Positions 38,487-49,973 of a stretch of DNA of 64,000 bases are shown piece by piece. A program made the position numbers and the translations under genes. The notes beneath the pieces are model-generated. The model was not told the DNA's origin. It ran no database searches and worked only from the letters and a program-made list of their open reading frames with translations. The stretch covers positions 124,001 through 188,000 of the forward strand of contig QANU01099724.1 in the NCBI GenBank assembly GCA_003254905.1. The letters are read 5' to 3'. The first letter of the stretch is position 1. Each line of letters opens with the position of its first letter. The DNA comes from Nissolia schottii. Its lineage: Eukaryota > Streptophyta > Magnoliopsida > Fabales > Fabaceae.

Positions 38487-39698
38487 TCAAGGTGATATCA
38501 AGCTCTCAGCATAGACCTCTGCAACAAGGCAACCAACGGAACTCTGAATCCCAGTAGTGGTCCTAAAAGTGCCACTTTTGGAATTGTAAACAACTACCTC
38601 CTTACTCAACTCCAACAGTATCTCATCATCAGACATACAAAGCGCCCTTGTACTGTAGGGACAATGTATAGGAAACTCTGTATCGTAAGGGTAACTGAAC
38701 ACTTTAGTCCAGGACTCGTAGTTTCCATATTCCTTCATAAGCCAAACATCAGAATTCAGCCGACAATGAGAAAGGATGCACAAGCAGCCCTTCAATGCTG
38801 CCAAGGTCAAGGCCTTAAAATCGCCTTGACAGCCCGGAGGCAACCGATGTAGACGATATGTCTCGGCCGCCAAATCAAGAGAAGCAATAACCCTCGAAGG
38901 GTCACTTGTGTCATTATCCACCTCCGCCGCCAACCAACTAAGCGCCGAGCTCACAAATTTACCCGTATGACACGTTAAAGTGACAGTAGCAGGAAAACCC
39001 TGAATTTCTCGCCACGAATCACTACCCAAAGTATGAACCTTGACACGAGTATCCCACTCGGGATTATCACCAGCACACAGATTATTGGAAACAAGTGCTA
39101 CCACCTTGTAACTATCACTAGCATGATCATAGCCAAAGCCATACGCCAAATTATTTTGTAAAGGCGGCAAAATTTTGAACTTACCGGTGGCAGGGTTCCA
39201 CAAAACGGGGCCCGCGACGCATAGCAAGACCATACCGTGGCAAGACCCAGCGAACAACCGGAAAGTGTGTTCTTCTCCGGTAAGAGGGAACTTGCGCTGC
39301 GAGGAAACGGCGACCGAGCAGTTGAACACGAATGGGAGGGGGAAATCTCTGAGAAGCAATTCACCCGATTCGTTGCGGAACGACAAGAGGAGGTGGTCCG
39401 CGGGTGAGTCGCGGCGTTGAAATTGCTCCTTGGCGAATTGGTGGTCAGAGATTAGGGCATTCCACGACTTGCATACGCACTTCAATCTGAGGAGCGACTT
39501 CACCGGGAGCCTCGCCAGCACTTTCGAGATGAGATCAAAGGGGATGTGTGGCAGGTGCTTCGAGGGATCTAGGGTTTGTTGTAGCGTTGGTGGGGAGGAG
39601 GTGGATCGGTGCCTCTTCATTTTCGCGGTGCTTGCTTCCTCCGTGAGCGGCTGAGACGCGGCACCGATGTTGTGGTGGCCGCCGCTCCGTGCTGCCAT
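38487..39698 (-). CDS. F-box protein with F-box-associated domain, intronless
   Basis: A single uninterrupted frame of 403 residues. Residues about 49-95 form the F-box: LPHIPFDLISKVLARLPVKS, LLRLKCVCKSWNALISDHQF. This is the part that binds SKP1 in SCF ubiquitin ligases. The rest fits the plant F-box-associated (FBA) beta-propeller-like region: VLWNPATGKFKILPPL, YGFGYDHASDSYKVVAL, VKVHTLGSDSWREI, SALSWLA, and WLMKEYGNYESWTKVF, the last being the commonest FBA signature. The arrangement resembles the At3g23880/CPR1-like group. Substrate unknown. The N-terminal 45 residues are low in structure and rich in Ser/Thr/His. The start is the first ATG of the frame. The gene looks intact, and GC content is higher than in the surroundings, as expected for a real coding exon. 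Confidence 0.93.
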   Translation of the reverse strand: MAARSGGHHNIGAASQPLTEEASTAKMKRHRSTSSPPTLQQTLDPSKHLPHIPFDLISKVLARLPVKSLLRLKCVCKSWNALISDHQFAKEQFQRRDSPADHLLLSFRNESGELLLRDFPLPFVFNCSVAVSSQRKFPLTGEEHTFRLFAGSCHGMVLLCVAGPVLWNPATGKFKILPPLQNNLAYGFGYDHASDSYKVVALVSNNLCAGDNPEWDTRVKVHTLGSDSWREIQGFPATVTLTCHTGKFVSSALSWLAAEVDNDTSDPSRVIASLDLAAETYRLHRLPPGCQGDFKALTLAALKGCLCILSHCRLNSDVWLMKEYGNYESWTKVFSYPYDTEFPIHCPYSTRALCMSDDEILLELSKEVVVYNSKSGTFRTTTGIQSSVGCLVAEVYAESLISP

Positions 39699-41284
39699 CG
39701 AAAGCGATTTTTATTATGTTTGTTTTGTTTTTTTTTTTCCTCACTCAAATGGCTCTAATCGTGGACTGGAGACCCTCAAATTTATTAAAAATCTAGTAGT
39801 ATTTATGCTCCATCAACGACTACAACTCTTATCTTTGTACTCAATTTATTTAGGTCATGATGTAGGTTTAGACTTATTTAACGTTAGGGAGCAGGTTGAC
39901 CGTTGAGATTGAGGCGGATGGTTAGGATTTTTTGGTGTAAAATTTTAGTTTGACCCACAAAGAAATTAAAATAAAAGTAGCTATTTGCAATATGACCCTT
40001 GCATTAAAGAATTAATTTGTTCCTGAAGGTAAACTTTTATTAGCTGTGTAATTTAAAAAATTTAATTTTGATTAGTGATGAGGAAATTTTTGTTGAAAAC
40101 TGAGACACCATCCGCAATTGATGCCGTTTGTGGCCAATACCATCGACACCACCCGCCACCAACACCATTGACGCCGCCCACCGCCAACACCAATGACGGC
40201 GCAACTGCCGGAGGCACCAATACACAACCAAATTACGTCCTTAACACCGGATGTCACGTTCCCTTCGCTGAATCTCACGTGCTTCCAACCGCATCTAAGA
40301 GTGATAAAAAAAAATGAATCCATCGCCGGAACAAATACCAACAAAAAAGATGACTAAGGGACCAATGCTTTCATGGCGAAGCACACTTCTAGATTTAGTT
40401 TGCCACCATTCTTGATTTGGTTTTGCTTCAAATATGGTTTTCTTGAAGTTTATGTTGGATTTGGTGGTAGTGATTGCGGTCAAGATTCGGTGGTTACTGT
40501 GCATGATGATGGTTGTAAGTGCGTAAGAGAAGAAGGGCAAGAAGCAAAGAAGGGGAAGATAGGTGAAGGAGAATCTACACTTTCATTTTATGAATGCATC
40601 AACCTATCACTGAATTTTCAAACTCACTTTGTCATTGTTTTCCTTTTAGATACAAGTGTGGCATGAGTTCTTGTCCTTCCACTTTCTAGTTCACTGAGGA
40701 TTTTTGCTGGTGAGCCCAATTGTTTCCATGTCATTTTTTTTTTGTAAATTGCTGAATCTGTTTTAGTGTGCCCAATCATCCCACTGGCAGGATCCAACTG
40801 ATTCATGCTTTTATAGTTGAGTATTTGTGTGTTGTGGATTTAATTATGTAAACTGAGACCTATTTTAGATTTGTAAAACTTATATATGTGTGTGTAATTT
40901 CATTGAAATCTTTGGATTTGTGAATGGATTGTTTGAGTTTTGGTTTGGTTGCGGGTGGAGTGTTCTTTGTTTGTGATAAACCCATAAACAAAGGAAAATC
41001 CAGACTTTTTTTAAAAGTTCTATGTGTGAGGCTTCTTAGGTGTCGTGATCTCCTATATGTCAGTCACGTCTCCGATGGGGTCGTGACATAAATCGTCTCA
41101 ATGCAATTGAACTACTTTGGTCCAATTGCACCGTAACGCCATAACATCATCGTTGTTTCCTGTTTGAGCGCTTGTGGTGCTCCTCATGGCACCACAATAT
41201 TGGCCTCAAGGGCTCAAACATTTAGTTTATGTACTGTGGGTGCTACGCCATACTACTTAAGCGTCATGAAGATATGGGGCATCA
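39699..41284. other. Intergenic, upstream of the F-box gene
   Basis: Includes the F-box promoter. A short GC-rich patch at 40110-40280 with CACCACC/GCCGCC phrases gives an 80-residue frame, but its Pro/Thr-rich product resembles nothing known. No other gene seen. Confidence 0.4.
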
Positions 41285-41422
41285 CAACCCTAAACCAAAA
41301 CCCCAACCCCAAAACACAACCCCTAACTTGCCAATCACAATCACTAATCCCCAACAAAAAACAAATCCTAACCCCAAATAAAAACCCTAACCTAACCCCA
41401 AATCAAAAACCCTAACCCCCAA
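41285..41422 (+). repeat. Degenerate telomere-like (CCCTAAA/CCCCAA) tract
   Basis: About 140 bases of irregular AACCCTAA, AACCCCAA and AAACCCTAACC units. Plant telomeres are (CCCTAAA)n; here the units are too variable to be a true telomere in this internal position. Confidence 0.6.
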
Positions 41423-42895
41423 ATGTCTAACCACACATCATAATCACAGATCATAAAAGATAAACAAAAAATTAAAAAAAGAGAGAAGATTTACAAGGGT
41501 GGCTGACATGTACCAAAACACAGCAATTTTAGTGTGCAATCAAATAATAATTTATAAACTAAACAAACCCCAAAAATGTAGTAAATGAGGATAACCTAGG
41601 CCGTCTCTCGAGGAAGTACAAGCAATTCAATTCTGTTTGGATAAAGTAAATTTGGGGCTTTAATAGTTTTTACAATAAAATAAAAGAAATACACAAGATA
41701 AAAGGGAAATACCATACACATGGTTCTTCGTATATTAAGGATTAATAATCATTGGTTCCACAAATTAATGTTCATAAAAGGGGTTATTGTTTATTAGCTA
41801 GAGATCTCCAACTAACATGCAATTTACCTAAGAGATCACAATCGCTTTCTCCTAAGCAATAATTAGTACAAGAATTGCAACCAAGATCTTGGTTTCAAAT
41901 ACCTATACTAATTTTATTACCCAATTGTACAACCTAATACAACTGGATTAGTTCCCAATTCTCTTTATTGGCTTGAATAATTCTCATTGACCAACTTGAA
42001 TTACCAATCCTAATAAATCCTAATTTAACATGCTACGATCGTCAAGATTCATTAATTTAGAATTATTTCTAACTAATAGCATGAGATCGCTATGTTATTA
42101 ATTAGAGAGAAGGAGGGAGAATTATGAATCATACATTAAGCACAAGAACCTCAAATAAATCCTAGTCCTAAAATTACCGCATGCAAGGTATTGGAAAATT
42201 ACTCCTCCATGAATGGAGGATTCAAACGCATAATAATAAATAAAAAGAAGAAGATAGTAGAAAATAATAGAGAATTAAAATAATGAAACATGAATAAATT
42301 AATTGAGAAAATAATTGACTTCATGAATAATTGAAAGCTTGCGTTGTCAATGCGAGCGCTTCAACAATCCTTGAAGAATTAAAACTAAACACTACTAACA
42401 TAAACTTAACGTATAGAAAATAAAAAAGAAAAACTACAAAACCTAAACTATGTAGGCAGATTATTAAGTTGTTATGGTTTCCCTTCACCTAATGTCTAAT
42501 TATAACCCAAAGGGTGCACAAAAATAGGGTTCAGGTCTGCATATGGCAAAAATTGCTCTCTGGTTCGCACTGCAATGACATAGAGCTTAAGCTTGTGCTG
42601 TAGCGAGCTTCTAATGCCTTTACTTGCACTCCACTCTTCTGTCTTTGTGCCAATTCTTGCATTGACACTCGATTCCCTGCGATTCTAACAACTTAAACAC
42701 GAGACGTTAAACGCATAGGTTACTCGAGATAAGTAAAACCATTCAAAATGGTGTCTTTAATTATATATTTCACAATTAATCATAAAAGAGGACAATATGC
42801 AAAAAAAAATATCATTTAAGCATTAAAATCACATTTTTAGGTTCCAATGTTGAATTAAGGAATAATGAAATGAGGTATAAAACCCCTTATGAGTG
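41423..42895. other. Gene-free stretch, probably repeat-derived
   Basis: The sequence has the look of long non-coding parts of retroelements, but no protein motif, LTR pair or terminal repeat could be found. No gene. Confidence 0.35.
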
Positions 42896-42899
42896 GCAA

Positions 42900-43422
42900 A
42901 GGCGACTCGGTGGTAGTAGAGGAGGCGTAGTGGTAGTGCGGGTTATGGTTCGATGGAGGGTAGGTGGCAATGCGACTGGTGGTCGAAGGTAGTGGCTCAG
43001 TCAGGGAAGAGATGAAAAGGAAAGAGTGATAGAGAGAAGGTTAGGGTTTTGGGGTGGTGTAGTGGAAGGCTTAGTGGTGGCTCGATGGAGCTTGTGGTAG
43101 TGCGAGCGGTGGTGGGGTGGAGGATGTAAGGGAAGGAGAGATAGAGAGAGAAGTGGAAGAGTAGAGAGTAATTGGAGAGCTCGTTGTAAATTTTATCTCC
43201 AAGCGGTTGACCGATTTCTTCAGTCAAATCTATCAGTAATGCATTTAATGGGACGCAACGTTCCACAAACGCAACACATAAAATACGTTGGTAGTTGTTA
43301 GCTAAACAGTCTCCCAAACAAGTTACCTACGCATTTTGCCACCAAATCTATCAGAAGTATCAACAGGAAATAGTTGAAATAGTTGTTGGTAATTCCGTTG
43401 TATTTGCTATTTTTCTTGTAGT
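42900..43422. mobile_element. Terminal part of a CACTA (En/Spm) transposon
   Basis: CTATTTTTCTTGTAGTG at 43406-43422 is the reverse complement of the canonical plant CACTA end CACTACAAGAAAAATAG. Inside it are subterminal motifs such as TTGGTAATTCCGTTG and CAAATCTATCAG, in both orientations, as these elements use for transposase binding. The opposite end was not found; the left limit given is a guess. No transposase sequence is visible, so this is a deletion derivative or fragment. Confidence 0.75.
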
Positions 43423-44029
43423 GCGTATTTACATACAAAATAACTTATTCATACATTATTTTTCAGTTTGGGCAAACAACTTGTCACGTGAAAAGTAGCT
43501 TATGAAAAATAATTTATGAACCAGTTATTTTGTATTTGAATTGTAATAAAAGAAATATTTATTGAAAATTTTTAAAAAAATATTTTCTTATAAGTTAGAT
43601 ATTTTAACCTTTTAGAAATATTAAAAATAACTTTTTTTTAAAAATAATAAACTATATATAATAACTAAAAAAACAAAATCTACAAATATGACTTTTTTAC
43701 TTTTAAAAAGTTAAAAAAAAATTATAAGCAGTATTATTTAAATTGACTTTCTTACTATTAGTGAGTGACTTCGTGTTTGTTAAGTATTATATTAATTGTG
43801 ATAATTGAATACGAATAGATATACGAAAGAAACATAGTGTAAAGAAATAAAAAAAATTCATGTGTGTTGATGAAATTGTTAAATAAGTGAGGAAGAAAAA
43901 AAAAGATTTAAAAATAATAAAAACGAAATTAAAAAGGAAAGGGAATTAAAAAAGAAAAAATAAAAATAATGCGTTATTAACAAAAACAAAAAGTAGTTAC
44001 AGGGTAAAAATTGAAAAAAAAAAAAAAAA
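43423..44029. other. AT-rich stretch left of the assembly gap
   Basis: No gene. It ends in a run of A at the gap edge. Confidence 0.4.
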
Positions 44030-44592
44030 NNNNNNNNNNNNNNNNNNNNNNNNNNNNNNNNNNNNNNNNNNNNNNNNNNNNNNNNNNNNNNNNNNNNNNN
44101 NNNNNNNNNNNNNNNNNNNNNNNNNNNNNNNNNNNNNNNNNNNNNNNNNNNNNNNNNNNNNNNNNNNNNNNNNNNNNNNNNNNNNNNNNNNNNNNNNNNN
44201 NNNNNNNNNNNNNNNNNNNNNNNNNNNNNNNNNNNNNNNNNNNNNNNNNNNNNNNNNNNNNNNNNNNNNNNNNNNNNNNNNNNNNNNNNNNNNNNNNNNN
44301 NNNNNNNNNNNNNNNNNNNNNNNNNNNNNNNNNNNNNNNNNNNNNNNNNNNNNNNNNNNNNNNNNNNNNNNNNNNNNNNNNNNNNNNNNNNNNNNNNNNN
44401 NNNNNNNNNNNNNNNNNNNNNNNNNNNNNNNNNNNNNNNNNNNNNNNNNNNNNNNNNNNNNNNNNNNNNNNNNNNNNNNNNNNNNNNNNNNNNNNNNNNN
44501 NNNNNNNNNNNNNNNNNNNNNNNNNNNNNNNNNNNNNNNNNNNNNNNNNNNNNNNNNNNNNNNNNNNNNNNNNNNNNNNNNNNNNNNNNNNN
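44030..44592. other. Assembly gap (563 Ns)
   Basis: Unknown bases, with an A run on the left and a T run on the right. Homopolymers at both edges point to a sequencing or assembly failure. The first exon of the downstream UCH gene is probably in or beside it. Confidence 0.98.
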
Positions 44593-45909
44593 TCTTTTTT
44601 TTTTTTTCCCCTTTGTTCCTTTTCAAGTGACAGGTACTTCTCATGGCTTGGCTTCAGCTTCGGGTGGGATGTTGAGTTTTTTGTTTTCTGTTCTTTTTTT
44701 TGTTGTTGTTGTAAAGTATGGGAATTGAGTCCTATGTCGGAGGTATGGGATTTTAATTGGTATGGTTCTCCCAAGGTTCTTATCAGTATGTATGTATATT
44801 ATCAAAAGCAATTTTTTTGCTTGGATTCAATTACTGTAGGATACTTGATAAGTACATGAACAATTTTTTTTTTAAGAAAAAGAAACTTTATTAGATAGAA
44901 AATAGTAAAAATACAACCAGGGGAAGATTTAGTGTCTTCCAAAATAGAAGAGACAAGATACAACCAGGAACATGAAAAAGAAATACTAAAAATGCATTGA
45001 GGCCTATGCAAAGAGAACAGCAAATACTAAAACACTAAAAAATACGCACAATTGACTTTGCTGATGGTAACTCCCTTGAAACAGCCATGAACAGAACAGC
45101 AAAAAAGAAGTCATAAACATAACCCATGCCATAACAATTTTAGGAGAATATAGACTTCCTTAAAGATGCAATCCCTCTGGTCTGACTAAATTTGTCTATG
45201 AAATACATAAATTACACCTGCTCAAAATTTAGCCTCCTCTAGCCAGCCATCAGAAGCCCTTAAAAGCTAAAGAGCACTCTGGGTTTGAACATAAAATAAT
45301 AAGAAAAGTGCGTGTACTTCAGCATAATAGCACCAAATGTGATGGAGTGAAAGGAACATATACTACCTTATTTCAATTGTGAATGGCTTGAGGTGGGGAA
45401 ATACCTTTTCCTGAGATAAAATTTCTCATAGCAATGCTATGGTCCAGGGATCCCTCATCAGATTAGAAAGCATGAACCATGGATTGAAAATGAAATTATA
45501 ACTAGGAAGGGAACAATGCTTCCCTTTCCCTCTACACTTCCTTAGGAAAATTGTGTATCTTGCGAAAAGGGATACCTGGGAATAATTTACGCATGTAGTT
45601 AATTGCTGTTTTCTGCCATGCAATCCTAACTTTTGGATTTAATCTGTGTTTGTCTCAACCAGACTGGAAAAGTATTAGACAAGTTTCTATTTGGATAGTT
45701 CAACTTTTTGGGTAATGATTTGAATAGTTCAACTGAACTAATCTATTTATTTTTTTCAATTTAATGATAAAAGAGATTGTTCATTTTTGTGATCCTGGAT
45801 AGTTTTGGTAAAATACAGGGATATGCTAAATAATTTTCTTCTATCTGATTCTTATTTTGGTACCTATCAGTATGCCACCCTGATGTGATGCCTAGACATG
45901 TCTTTGCAG
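44593..45909. other. Probable first intron of the UCH gene
   Basis: There is no coding sequence matching the expected UCH N-terminus. At 44865-44895 a T run followed by AAACTTTATTAG could be the A-tail end of a minus-strand LINE remnant; this is a weak suggestion only. Confidence 0.4.
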
Positions 45910-47027
45910 GTTGAGGAACTGTATTCTTTGGACCTTGAATCTCTCGACAGCCTTAGGTCAGTGACTCAGTGTACTATCTCAGTTAATCTTGAACTTATAA
46001 TGACATTTACAGATTATGATAATTAGTTTGTGAGCATTTTTGTGTGGATTTCCACCCTCGATAACAGGCCTGTGTATGGGTTGATTTTTCTATTCAAATG
46101 GCGTCCGGGAGAAAAGGATGATCGTGTTGTAATCGAAGATCCAAACCCTAACTTGTTTTTTGCTAGCCAGGTTAGTTAGGTTTTTTTAGTAACTGATCAT
46201 AATTATTTTGTTGTTGTACAGTTTTACTGATCTTAGTGGCCCATTTGTAGGTTATCAACAATGCTTGTGCAACCCAGGCGATCTTGTCTATTCTTATGAA
46301 TTCACCGGATATTGACATTGGTCCAGAGTTGACGAAATTGAAAGAATTTACCAAGAACTTCCCTCCTGAGCTTAAAGGTTTGGCTATTAATAATAGTGAA
46401 GCCATACGTACTGCCCATAATAGCTTTGCGAGGCCAGAACCTTTTGTCCCTGATGAGCAAAAGGTTGCTGGAAAAGATGATGATGTTTACCATTTTATAA
46501 GCTATCTACCTGTTGATGGGGTACTGTATGAGCTTGATGGATTAAAGGAGGGTCCTATAAGCCTCGGTCAGTGCTCTGGTGGGCAAGGTGATATTGACTG
46601 GCTCAAGTTGGTGCAACCTGTGATCCAGGAACGTATTGAAAGGTATTCCCAAAGTGAGATTAGATTTAATCTTATGGCGATCATCAAGAACAGGAAAGAG
46701 ATGTATACTGCTGAGCTCAAGGAGCTTCAGAAGAGGAGGGAGCGTATTTTGCAGCAGCTGGATGCATCGAAGTCAGAGAGACTGGTGGACAACAGTAATT
46801 TTGAGTTACTGAACAATTCTCTCTCTGAGGTTAATGCTGGGATTGAAGCTGCTACAGAGAAGATCCTAATGGAGGAGGAAAAATTCAAGAAATGGAGAAC
46901 AGAAAATATTCGCAGGAAACACAACTACATTCCGTTTTTGTTCAACTTTCTAAAGATTCTTGCTGAGAAGAAGCAGTTGAAGCCTCTAATTGAGAAGGCC
47001 AAGCAAAAGACAAGCAGTTCTAGTTGA
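45910..47027 (+). CDS. UCH2: Ubiquitin C-terminal hydrolase, UCH37/UCHL5 type (5' exon missing)
   Basis: A cysteine deubiquitinase of peptidase family C12. Visible exons at 45910-45956, 46068-46170 and 46251-47027 encode 308 residues ending in [10 protein letters not shown]. The first exon, about 20-25 residues beginning near the WCTIESDPGVF motif of the family, is not found before the gap. Catalytic features present: [11 protein letters not shown] with the nucleophilic Cys, [13 protein letters not shown] with the His, and [11 protein letters not shown] with the Asp. The C-terminal extension (about residues 190-305) is coiled-coil-like ([19 protein letters not shown]) with the ULD-like tail [20 protein letters not shown]. 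This makes it UCH37-like, unlike the short UCH-L1/L3 forms. Such proteins act at the proteasome or on nuclear substrates; in Arabidopsis UCH1/UCH2 affect shoot form and auxin signalling. It converges on the CBSX6-like gene. Marked partial because of the gap. Confidence 0.93.
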
Positions 47028-47845
47028 AGAATGTAGTCACTAGTCAGTTTACACAACTTTTGATGTGGAGTTTTCTCCCCTGATATTTGAGTATGCCCGT
47101 ATGTATCATGTTGAACTTACTAACTATTGTTTTTAGCAATTTGTTGAGTACTGATGCACAAGCTTCTTCCTATCTTAGGTTACTCAGCCCTGTTTAGTTA
47201 AAGATTCTTCAGTTCTCTTTGCTAGTGAATCATTTGCCTGGATTTGACAATATGATTTGTATTTGTTGAGAGATGAATTTAAGCTTCAAATTAGTCTTTA
47301 GCCCCTAACCTGTGTTCAGGTTATATAAAGTAGGGAAAGCACTCAAGGAGTGATTTCTGTGAGGTTTACCTTCAGTAGTCTCGGATAGGACCCTGCTGTA
47401 TATGTGGAAATGATGCAGTTGTTGTGGGTGGCAACCAAATTTTGGATGTACTTAGTTGTGGATGGTACCCATGATGATTGATTCCAATCCAATAGAAATA
47501 GGTTACAACAGAGGAGAGACTTGAATAGTTTGCATGCAATAGATGGCCTGTTGTCATTTGCATACTTTTAAAAATAAAAGACCTTAAATTATTTGAAGGT
47601 TTTTGTTTCATTTATTGGGATGTCATGTATATGTCACAACCTCCAAGCCAAGTCCTAAAGAAACTGGAAATTACAACACTGGAAGCAATGATATACCTTG
47701 TCTCTCTCAATAGTGTTCCCTGTCTATATTTATTTTCAATTTTAATGTACAAACAACATTACTGTTCCACAGCGAGTAGTTTGAGAACCAAGAAGAAAAT
47801 CATGCTGCTGGCAGCACAAAAGACATAGTCATCAAACAAAAGAGA
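47028..47845. other. Shared 3' region of two convergent genes
   Basis: Lies between the stops of the UCH (+) and CBSX6-like (-) genes. It contains both 3' UTRs. No other feature was recognised. Confidence 0.5.
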
Positions 47846-49258
47846 CTACTCAACCTTTTGAATTTCACCTCCCAACCACTCAGCAAATCTATTAGCAGGA
47901 AGAAATGCCATAGGAGGCTTTGTAACAGCAGCCAAGACCTCAGCATACCCAACCACTCCAACTATGACATCATCACTCTCACCCTCAGTCACCCAAATAT
48001 GAGTTGCCCTGTAAGACAGCATCTGAGCCATAACAGCAGCCAGTGAGCTAGTCGCCTTGCATGTCAGGGAAGCACTCCTGCCTCTATACATGCTCCTGTT
48101 GGCACCAAAATTGGAGCTTGCAGGGTTACTAAAGAACCCAATACTCCTGCAACTAAACTTCCTTGGCCCAATTCTTGAGGCAGCACCATTAACCAAATTA
48201 CTACTATCTCCATTTGTTGTTGAACCCGCGCGTGATTCACGAGCCGGTGAGCTTGAGCTTGAGCTGTCGCTATCCTCAACCCCCATAACAAACTGTCCTG
48301 CTGAGAGATTGGCCAAGCCCCAAGCTGTGGCCAAGTAATCACATTTCCATAACTTGAACGCTGAGATTTCGCCGATGATCTTGTGCTGGCCTTCTGGCGA
48401 CCTTTCCACTACAGCAACTGCATTATTTGGGTCTTGCGGAAACTTTTGTGATGCCTCAATTGCTGGTGTGGAGGATTCAATGAAGCTGTACTCTGAGCTT
48501 ACTGCCCCGAGCACAGCTATGGATGTCAGAGGAATTGGGGCTAGAGCGCCGAGACAACCGATGACGAAACGGAGCACATCTTCTCTGGAGAGGCAGCAGA
48601 ACTTGTCAGGGATAGAGGCAATGGCATTTACGTTTGCGTTTATGTTGTAGATGCTGCTGTTGTTGCTGGCGATGGTGGAGGGGGCATTAGAAAAAGCATC
48701 ACCTCGAATGTTCTTGATCCACTTGGCATTGTGGATGACCGAGAAGCGCTTGCACATGCCTTTCCACACTAGGCTCTTGGGAACAAGCAAGAGCTTGACG
48801 CCTTGCCTGTTCATCATGTCAAGCGCATCGATCAGCCTTGTTGCAGGGTCAACCAGCCTGAGGAGGGAGTTGTCCGGGACAACCACCTCCATAACCGGGG
48901 TGTTAAGTTTCATGTCCATTTCCAGAGAGTCATGGTGGTGAGGGTTTGTTGTGTTGGCTAAGAAAGCAGCTATGTCGAGGGAACTGAGCATGCCAACAAA
49001 TCTCTGCTGCCTCATTTCATTGTCTTCGGTGTTGGCATTATTGGCATGTGGTGACAACGATGTTGGCGATGACGCTAATGACGATGATGTTGATGAGGAC
49101 GACGACGATGATGATCTCTTCTTCCAGATGGGTATGCTGCCTTCAGGTGAATCTGCAATTGCCTGAATGGCTGAGTTTAATGTCTCTGTGTCATGGAACT
49201 CCAATAATTCAGGCTTTCCAGCAGTGAGATCGCCAACTACATGGTAGGCCAATGCCAT
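47846..49258 (-). CDS. CBSX6: CBS domain-containing protein CBSX6-like
   Basis: An intronless gene of 470 residues if started at MALAYHVVGDLTAG, the conserved family N-terminus. An upstream in-frame ATG adds 32 residues of Leu/Lys/Ile-rich sequence that looks like translated 5' UTR, so I chose the internal start. CBS domains bind adenosyl ligands and sense energy or redox state; CBSX6 itself is poorly studied. The N-terminal CBS repeat begins FHDTETLNSAIQAIADSPEG and is followed by a low-complexity Ser run (residues about 53-75). Then come FVGMLSSLDIAAFLA, DNSLLRLVDPATRLIDALD and FCCLSREDVLRFVIGCLGAL. The last part has SLAAVMAQMLSYRATHIWVT and VIVGVVGYAEVLAAV. A Ser-rich, Arg-rich linker (about residues 330-405) separates the pairs. 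The gene looks complete. Confidence 0.92.
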   Translation of the reverse strand: MALAYHVVGDLTAGKPELLEFHDTETLNSAIQAIADSPEGSIPIWKKRSSSSSSSSTSSSLASSPTSLSPHANNANTEDNEMRQQRFVGMLSSLDIAAFLANTTNPHHHDSLEMDMKLNTPVMEVVVPDNSLLRLVDPATRLIDALDMMNRQGVKLLLVPKSLVWKGMCKRFSVIHNAKWIKNIRGDAFSNAPSTIASNNSSIYNINANVNAIASIPDKFCCLSREDVLRFVIGCLGALAPIPLTSIAVLGAVSSEYSFIESSTPAIEASQKFPQDPNNAVAVVERSPEGQHKIIGEISAFKLWKCDYLATAWGLANLSAGQFVMGVEDSDSSSSSSPARESRAGSTTNGDSSNLVNGAASRIGPRKFSCRSIGFFSNPASSNFGANRSMYRGRSASLTCKATSSLAAVMAQMLSYRATHIWVTEGESDDVIVGVVGYAEVLAAVTKPPMAFLPANRFAEWLGGEIQKVE

Positions 49259-49703
49259 AAGCAAAAAACAAAAGGTTTTCTTCTTTTCTTTTAAAAGAAT
49301 TGTTTTTGTTGTTATTGATATGGAATGGTTGTGTAAGAGGGTATGGAGGAACATGAGAAGATCATCAAGTGTTGGTAGTGGGTAGGACTAGTGTGTAATT
49401 GAAGAGGATCAAAAGGAGGACGAGTTAGGCATGGTGATGGAGAATAAGAATTTAGAATTACAAGTAAGAGGAGAGGAAATTAAGGTGCATCGATCAATCA
49501 TCCAAATATATCTATCTATCTCCGAGAGATCAGACTGACTTGGTCTCTTAATTGTGGTTTGCGGAATGGGGATTCAAAGCAACCGAAGTTCTTATGAAAA
49601 AGGGGGAAATTTTACTTTTACACCGTTTTTATTTTTTACTTTTTAAATAATATAATAACGAAAACACACAGTTTTAATAATTTGTTTTTCTTACATTTTA
49701 TTA
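49259..49703. other. Upstream region of the CBSX6-like gene
   Basis: 5' UTR and promoter of the minus-strand gene. A clear TATA box could not be singled out. Confidence 0.4.
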
Positions 49704-49967
49704 AGAGTAAATATCATTTTTAGTCTTAATATTTTGAAGCTGACAACAATTTGATCCTACAAAAATTAACATCACTTTAATTTTAACACTTTAAAATTTG
49801 ACTTTAATTTCATCATTCTATAAAATAATTAATGACAAAGGAGGTTGGACTAATGAATGAAATTGATATCAAGATTAAGTATTAGGATTAAATTAATTTT
49901 AATTTTTTTTTCAGAACTAAATTGTTGTTAACTTAGAAGTGCTATGACTAGAAATGGTTTTAACTCC
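49704..49967. mobile_element. MITE with degraded long inverted repeats
   Basis: GAGTAAATATCATTTTTAGTC at the left and the reverse complement of the right end (GAGTTAAAACCATTTCTAGTC) match with a few changes. Inverted similarity continues for about 80-90 bases. No perfect target duplication. Mutator-like by general look. Confidence 0.6.
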
Positions 49968-49973
49968 TTATGT

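Noticed and set aside
40075-40317. Pro/Thr-rich 80-residue frame
   Set aside because: Low-complexity composition from CACC/GCCGCC repeats; no homology or gene context.
43977-44859. Long open frames running across the N block on both strands
   Set aside because: They exist only because Ns translate as unknown residues; the real flanks are homopolymer runs with no protein similarity.
49259-49354. Longer N-terminus for the CBSX6-like protein
   Set aside because: The extra 32 residues come from a 5'-UTR-like stretch; the family N-terminus begins at MALAYHVVGD.
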